This document shows, piece after piece, positions 50,501 through 54,292 of a DNA stretch of 54,292 nucleotides. The position numbers and the translations under genes are program-made. Origin of the DNA: Pseudomonadota bacterium (GTDB lineage: Bacteria > Desulfobacterota > Desulfobacteria > Desulfobacterales > Desulfolunaceae); contig JAHIRD010000125.1 of the NCBI GenBank assembly GCA_018818835.1, forward strand, positions 1-54,292, given 5' to 3'. The notes under the pieces are model-generated. The model saw only the letters and a list, made by a program, of their open reading frames with translations. It did no database searches and had not been told where the DNA came from. Numbering within the stretch: the first letter of the stretch is position 1; each line of letters opens with the position of its first letter.

Positions 50501-53500
50501 ATCCGAGATTGTCATCGGAGTAATCAAAGACTCTCCCCCTGTTGTTACGGCAGTCTATCCTGAACGTGATTATTATTATTCAAAAGATAAGGTTATCTTT
50601 GGTGTACAAGCGACAGATGATCGTGGTGTGAACGCTTTATCGGTATCACTTTATAGTGATGGTTCAGTGAATCCGATTCTTACAAAAAATATGACCCAAC
50701 CCTCTGATTTTAACCCGGGAACGAACATCAGGGCTTATGTTGACATTGACTTAAATCCGCTATTGTTGAGCAATTCCAGTCACACGCTTAACGCAGAAAT
50801 AATCGCCACCGATATCACAGGGCGTTTATCCGAATCATATGGTTTTACAATCCCTGTTCGTGGAGAAACCCATGGCCCTTCAATTACAATTACGAAACCT
50901 GTACAGGGTAGCGTTCTATTTAACGGATCCCACACGGAAATAAGTATTAAAGTTATTGATGAATCAATACTTAATCGTATTCAGGTTTTTTGTGGTGTTG
51001 ATCAGATTTATCATATCGACAATGTCGGAACAATTGATCATACACTGAGCCTTTCTTATGATGTACCCGGTACAGGCAATGAACTGCCAATTCGAATTGT
51101 TGCATCGGACATGTACGGAAATGAGTCAGAAAGCACCTGGACTTATTCGTTAATATCGGACCAGCCGCCAACAGTATTTCTTAAAAACCCTCCTTCCGGC
51201 TCCCGATTGGTTGAGGGAGAGGCATTTACCCTGTCTGCCGTTGTCAATGACAACAACCGTGTTTCTTCAGTTGAGTTTTTCATTCGTAAGGATGGGAATC
51301 CGATACCGTTGTTTTCCAAATCATTAACCGGAACAGGTCTGGAACAGGCCATGGAAAATGATAATCTTGTTTCATGTGCTATGTATGCGCCGCATAAGCC
51401 GGAAGCAGGAGAACCTCAGGTTTCCATAGGTGTTCGCGTGACCGATGACAGCAATAATGTGTCCGAAGCACTTCTGGAATTTGAAATTCTCGACGATCTT
51501 GAAAAACCTGAAATTGTTGTCGAAACGCCAAAGGATTCCATAAGCGTGGTGCCCGGCTCATATTTTACAGTCAAATGTACCGCCAGCGACAATATGTATG
51601 TCGGTAAAATAAATGTTTTGTTGATTGATGAAAACAACAACGAATACGACCTTGAAGAACGTCAACACATTCTGGAAACGGTTCGTATCGAGACACTGAC
51701 AGCACCAAATCCTGATTCGTTCGGCTCATTGATCACAGGAAGAAGATTTTTTAAGGATTACAAGGCAAGCGTGTTACTGCCCCAGTCCTTTGAAACGCTT
51801 CAGAGTGAGGGCTATTCGCTTGTAATCAGGGCAGAGGATAACGGAATCAATATAGCGGAGTCCACACATATTGATTTCCATGTCCTCAAAGATAAAGACG
51901 GTCCTGAAATTGAGATTATCAATCCGGGTGAGACTGTTTATGAAGGGCAGTATTTATTTTACTCGGTATATATCAGGGACTTGAGGGGGGTATCATCCTA
52001 CCGGGTTTATCTGAAAGGGCAAGAAGATACACCTCTGTTCGAAGAATCGGGTTTAACGTCAACTGGATTTGGACACGTCGGTGAAATACCAGGAATGTCA
52101 GCCTTTGATTCCATAGAAAATAATTCGTTTATTCTAGTGGTCGAAGCGGAGGATATTTTTGGCAACGCATCTGTTAAAGAAAGGTCAGTGACCGTTGTTG
52201 AGGATAATCCACCACTATTGTCGATTCCATCACCCCAATCCGGTAATTCTGTCATTAAAGGAAGCCTCGCTTCTCAGATAGTGAGAATAGAGGATGATTA
52301 TACAGCGGTTGCATTACCCTTAAAATATTTTCAGTTGTTTACCACTTTAAACGGTATGATGGATGGCGAGTTTCGTGATCCGGTAGGGTTTATAGGGTAT
52401 AACGAATACCTTGAAGACCCGAGTGATAATGTGTTCTCAGATAATTTCGGATACGATTATTGGTATTTTGGAATTCCGTTTATTGATATTAATTATCCTG
52501 AAGCGGATAACCTGTCGGGTCAGATTTATCTTCTTGATCAAAAATACATTGAAACATTAGCCGGGCAAACAGGAACAGTCATGCGGGTCTGGCCGGCAAA
52601 GGATTCCTTAAATAGTGTAAACAGCCGCCTGAAAATCAATTTCGGTGATGAATATACCATCATTTACCATATTGATCGATATATCGGTGATCTTTGTGAT
52701 GGTGCCAGTGATTCCTTGGATGAGACAGATACCGAGGGCGACGGAATCAATCTGTATGACTTTATGGCTGGTTCCGGGAAAACTGTTCATACACTGATTA
52801 TTACGCCGGAAGTTAAGGATGGGAACGGAAACTCTATTCAGACGTGGTTAAAAAAGATTCGAATCGATTCAAAAAGTATTGATACTAAAAATCGTATCGT
52901 ATCGACAGTATTTATCAGGCAGAAAGTGATCAATGACGATGACGATGAAATCGCAGCCATAGGAAGTACAAGCCTTGTTACCTATCCAAAACCTTTTACA
53001 AATTATTCTTTGAATAGTCTTTACGGGGCGGTAAAACCCTTTGACGAGTCAGAGTCGAATTCGTTTGTCCCAACGATTGAGGACGCTAAACAATATACAA
53101 TTCTTGCCCATGGTACGGATTACCAGTCCATTCATAGGGATAAAGTCCCCCTTAAAATACGTTCTGAACGGGACATGGTAACGGATGAGGAGCCTCCCTC
53201 GATCGTCGTTGTATCACCTGGGAATGGAATCGAAGTTCCACCAGGAAAAACCATAGATATCACTCTGGATGTTAAGGATAATTCCCAATGGGTGTCGGTT
53301 TTGAAGCTGATCGAGAACAATACCCGGACGTGCCTTGAAATAGCCGGTGTTGAAAAGAAAGAAAAATACACATTACCCTATCATTTGGCCGAGGATTATT
53401 CACAAAACGATCTTGAACTTCTTATCATTGCCGAGGATCTTTCCGGAAATACCCAGACACAAACCTTGACCTTTCCTGTTGTTTTAAATAACCCACCGGA

Positions 53501-54292
53501 ATTAACGTTTAGTAAATTCTCTTTTAATAAAAACCAGTATGGGAGTTATTTAAATATTTTTAATGATCCCACACGTGTTGATTATGGTGAGTTTTGGGTT
53601 AAAACGGGTAGTGATTTCAAACTTGATTCCGAGATCTGGGATGACTCCGGCCTTGAATTATTTACAATTTACAGAATCGATTCAAGTGGGAACCGGATTG
53701 AAGTCTTCAAAGAGGAATTCCAGGCAAGTTGCCCTGAATTAAACAAGATTCAGGAACGTACCGAGTCGGAAATAACATATGACCAGAATATTTCCACTCA
53801 ATACGATGTGGTTGTAATCGATAATCTGTCAAATAAAACGACGAGAAGCTTCATTGTTCATCCCCTTGAAAACATGGCGCCTCAGGTCAGAATCGTTTCA
53901 CCGGCACAGGACCAGAAAATAGTTGCCGGAGCACGAAATTTACAAGTCGGAGTCGTTGTCACTGATGATAGTAAACTCATTTCAAATGATATTGATGTTT
54001 ATGCCAATGGTGTCAAACTCAGCCTGCTATCTGATGACTCTGAACTGGAACGTTTTGGAGAAACAAGCATAGTTGGAGGGGACGGCGTCGTTGTTCAAGC
54101 TTTTTCCAGTATTTACGATGAAATTGAGGCACTCTACTCAGTCGAATATGCTGAAAAATACGGGAAGAAAGAAAGCGAATATGCCCGTCAGGCCAGGTAT
54201 GTTTTCAGTGTGCCCCAGGGTGTATTGAAAGCCGGTTTGCCTTTATCCATCTCCGCTGTTGTCACTGATCACGAAAATGCCATGGGAAGAAA
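47502..54292 (+). CDS. Giant secreted protein with tandem Ig-like modules (runs off the window)
   Basis: One frame stays open from GTG at 47502 to the window end, more than 2260 codons; TTG at 47511 is an alternative start. There is no clear Shine-Dalgarno. A signal peptide is present (ILINILLILIWGLISSKNAFA). The rest is a chain of beta-rich modules of about 90-100 residues that repeat a 'DD.gI..V.ff.d...vg' turn, for example DDVGISEVRFYM near 48963, DDVSIQRVDFFIDDSLVG near 49932 and NNRVSSVEFFI near 51256, linked by PP.V.I.sP. These are bacterial Ig-like folds of large adhesins or extracellular matrix proteins. Composition is clearly more AT-rich than the tra genes. No anchor or secretion domain is visible because the C-terminus is missing. 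Confidence 0.8.
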   Translation, partial: MNTLRTKTETVKILINILLILIWGLISSKNAFADVAVDISAVDGLSDQQGSIGYTLTFDNLDEIKSLSVSAGEFQKTYLKSDTDIKPLSPVSGRKIIYFEGFGVGKFNPSIQIDFIDKTLSPQIHSEEFYYEKNSPEIYFNGIRFYQDNDGNQYLICSVNAQDDVDIRSVGFSISGIFSSTLRNCGGVVEKAKERAFLKTDGYVFITPEIDGQGQFQISLPIKNKLSADTIAHDGIILIDAVAADSSGNQKTISKLSFTGEDVDDKALNLSVSQSQIIFSNQLESSVIIPIVEFQFRGNVVLNGPGRGVSYVSSNPNLVSVSESGVVLPVNETHGEAVYITVVYPGTEPKDVLVDVDYSKELVALKANEINMNNPLVLQRLNSYFTLPSIIGVFNDGSESFVDAQLPIKYEISPNDRDNIDINDRNEIMSRNAISVESPILIQVGIANKPDIVFDLPVSANDALPDVELSVDGTIEVDSDVTLLAKTHDDVGISEVRFYMNESSLVGVRKSAPYSINIQVNEEYIDRELSFYAIAMDSSGQQTVSLYKKVRVVSKIIADVPDVTVEKPAPMQRSIEGSEVRFQVYRGSSQGCPPSGISYVEFFLDDQRIGEAYSPVCEVRSQQGNSYFVEVWRIDRVLPSISVNETSRSFYARVHGFNDGVEQTESRVFKIIKNMPPLIRFESPVEGTSVCEKQIIDLTAEVTDDALAGMAIDLSVNGQVVDTFICKPNNSGSIDIKKESHIFNYRIGNETIGTTLKFQLTATDFQGLTATSEILTIPVRDDLPPNVSIVSPIEGAQFISGLPVEIRADAVDDVSIQRVDFFIDDSLVGSDSTFPFHCIHNTDKDFIGEKELVLKAKAIDSKNQETFSPAVHVTLGKDNQPPVVNIVSPVITSVVAGDEIASVIENSVIVLKASGFDNLQVSELELRGVQKIGGQYYLTGNLEHLLSGDEFKPQQIPGALSAFSAVKLVQAPVFSNSPNVVFDRYPVEVKATDAAGNSSISEIVIGVIKDSPPVVTAVYPERDYYYSKDKVIFGVQATDDRGVNALSVSLYSDGSVNPILTKNMTQPSDFNPGTNIRAYVDIDLNPLLLSNSSHTLNAEIIATDITGRLSESYGFTIPVRGETHGPSITITKPVQGSVLFNGSHTEISIKVIDESILNRIQVFCGVDQIYHIDNVGTIDHTLSLSYDVPGTGNELPIRIVASDMYGNESESTWTYSLISDQPPTVFLKNPPSGSRLVEGEAFTLSAVVNDNNRVSSVEFFIRKDGNPIPLFSKSLTGTGLEQAMENDNLVSCAMYAPHKPEAGEPQVSIGVRVTDDSNNVSEALLEFEILDDLEKPEIVVETPKDSISVVPGSYFTVKCTASDNMYVGKINVLLIDENNNEYDLEERQHILETVRIETLTAPNPDSFGSLITGRRFFKDYKASVLLPQSFETLQSEGYSLVIRAEDNGINIAESTHIDFHVLKDKDGPEIEIINPGETVYEGQYLFYSVYIRDLRGVSSYRVYLKGQEDTPLFEESGLTSTGFGHVGEIPGMSAFDSIENNSFILVVEAEDIFGNASVKERSVTVVEDNPPLLSIPSPQSGNSVIKGSLASQIVRIEDDYTAVALPLKYFQLFTTLNGMMDGEFRDPVGFIGYNEYLEDPSDNVFSDNFGYDYWYFGIPFIDINYPEADNLSGQIYLLDQKYIETLAGQTGTVMRVWPAKDSLNSVNSRLKINFGDEYTIIYHIDRYIGDLCDGASDSLDETDTEGDGINLYDFMAGSGKTVHTLIITPEVKDGNGNSIQTWLKKIRIDSKSIDTKNRIVSTVFIRQKVINDDDDEIAAIGSTSLVTYPKPFTNYSLNSLYGAVKPFDESESNSFVPTIEDAKQYTILAHGTDYQSIHRDKVPLKIRSERDMVTDEEPPSIVVVSPGNGIEVPPGKTIDITLDVKDNSQWVSVLKLIENNTRTCLEIAGVEKKEKYTLPYHLAEDYSQNDLELLIIAEDLSGNTQTQTLTFPVVLNNPPELTFSKFSFNKNQYGSYLNIFNDPTRVDYGEFWVKTGSDFKLDSEIWDDSGLELFTIYRIDSSGNRIEVFKEEFQASCPELNKIQERTESEITYDQNISTQYDVVVIDNLSNKTTRSFIVHPLENMAPQVRIVSPAQDQKIVAGARNLQVGVVVTDDSKLISNDIDVYANGVKLSLLSDDSELERFGETSIVGGDGVVVQAFSSIYDEIEALYSVEYAEKYGKKESEYARQARYVFSVPQGVLKAGLPLSISAVVTDHENAMGR

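Noticed and set aside
1-54292. CRISPR arrays, tRNA genes and rRNA genes
   Set aside because: No regularly spaced repeat array, no tRNA T-arm/anticodon layout and no rRNA sequence were seen by eye. A tool-based scan could still find a diverged tRNA.

Overview
The window looks like most of a conjugative plasmid or integrative conjugative element from a Gram-negative bacterium, probably a Desulfobacterota (deltaproteobacterial) sulfate reducer. That guess rests on the F-type transfer genes, the moderate GC content of the transfer region, the abundance of DUF4143 ATPases and the huge secreted Ig-like protein. No ribosomal or other housekeeping gene is present to fix the taxonomy. All readings were made by eye, without database searches.

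Layout. (1) About 0.2-4.5 kb, leftward: a transposase remnant, an Mrr-like restriction endonuclease, then an overlapping pair encoding a small sigma-70-like factor and a ParB-like protein, then an HTH protein. (2) About 4.5-5.5 kb: a gene-free kilobase with operator-like palindromes and copy A of a structured non-coding motif. (3) About 5.5-21.9 kb, rightward: tyrosine recombinase, ParM-like actin and its small partner, a DsbC-like protein, a lytic transglycosylase, a coupling ATPase of TraD/VirD4 type, a decayed yefM-yoeB locus, traN, traW, traU, trbC, trbI, a TraF-type S26 peptidase, a thioredoxin-like traF, a second TraN-like protein and a site-2 (M50) protease. (4) About 22-28 kb: a leftward NusA-like gene, then a rightward early or establishment-type cluster punctuated by hairpins: motif copy B, a double-OB SSB, DUF932, DUF6573, a RadC-domain fusion and a collapsed primase. 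(5) About 28.4-31.6 kb: hipBA, an orphan antitoxin and a DUF4143 ATPase. (6) About 31.8-44.3 kb, rightward: a putative regulator, an OmpA-like protein, pilin traA, then traL, E, K, B, V, C, H and G. (7) About 44.3-47.5 kb: a SUMF1-domain protein, a second DUF4143 ATPase and an IS66 remnant. (8) From 47.5 kb to the window end: an open reading frame of more than 2260 codons for a secreted multi-Ig-like protein, visibly richer in AT.

How it works together. Regions 3 and 6 together encode nearly the whole F-type type IV secretion machine: pilus, core, ATPase, mating-pair stabilisation, disulfide handling, peptidoglycan hydrolase and coupling protein. Partition is probably served by the ParM-like actin and the ParB-like protein. 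The element also carries its own sigma-like and NusA-like factors, and a two-copy structured motif precedes the recombinase and ssb. This suggests an element-specific transcription programme. No relaxase and no replication initiator were recognised, so the window is probably incomplete at its left end or depends on unusual replacements.

The leads I would follow first are the duplicated structured motif, the element-encoded NusA paralogue beside a sigma-like factor, the AT-rich receptor-tip-like island in TraN, the TM-YefM chimera followed by a broken yoeB, and the RadC fusion whose N-terminal domain recurs as the next gene.
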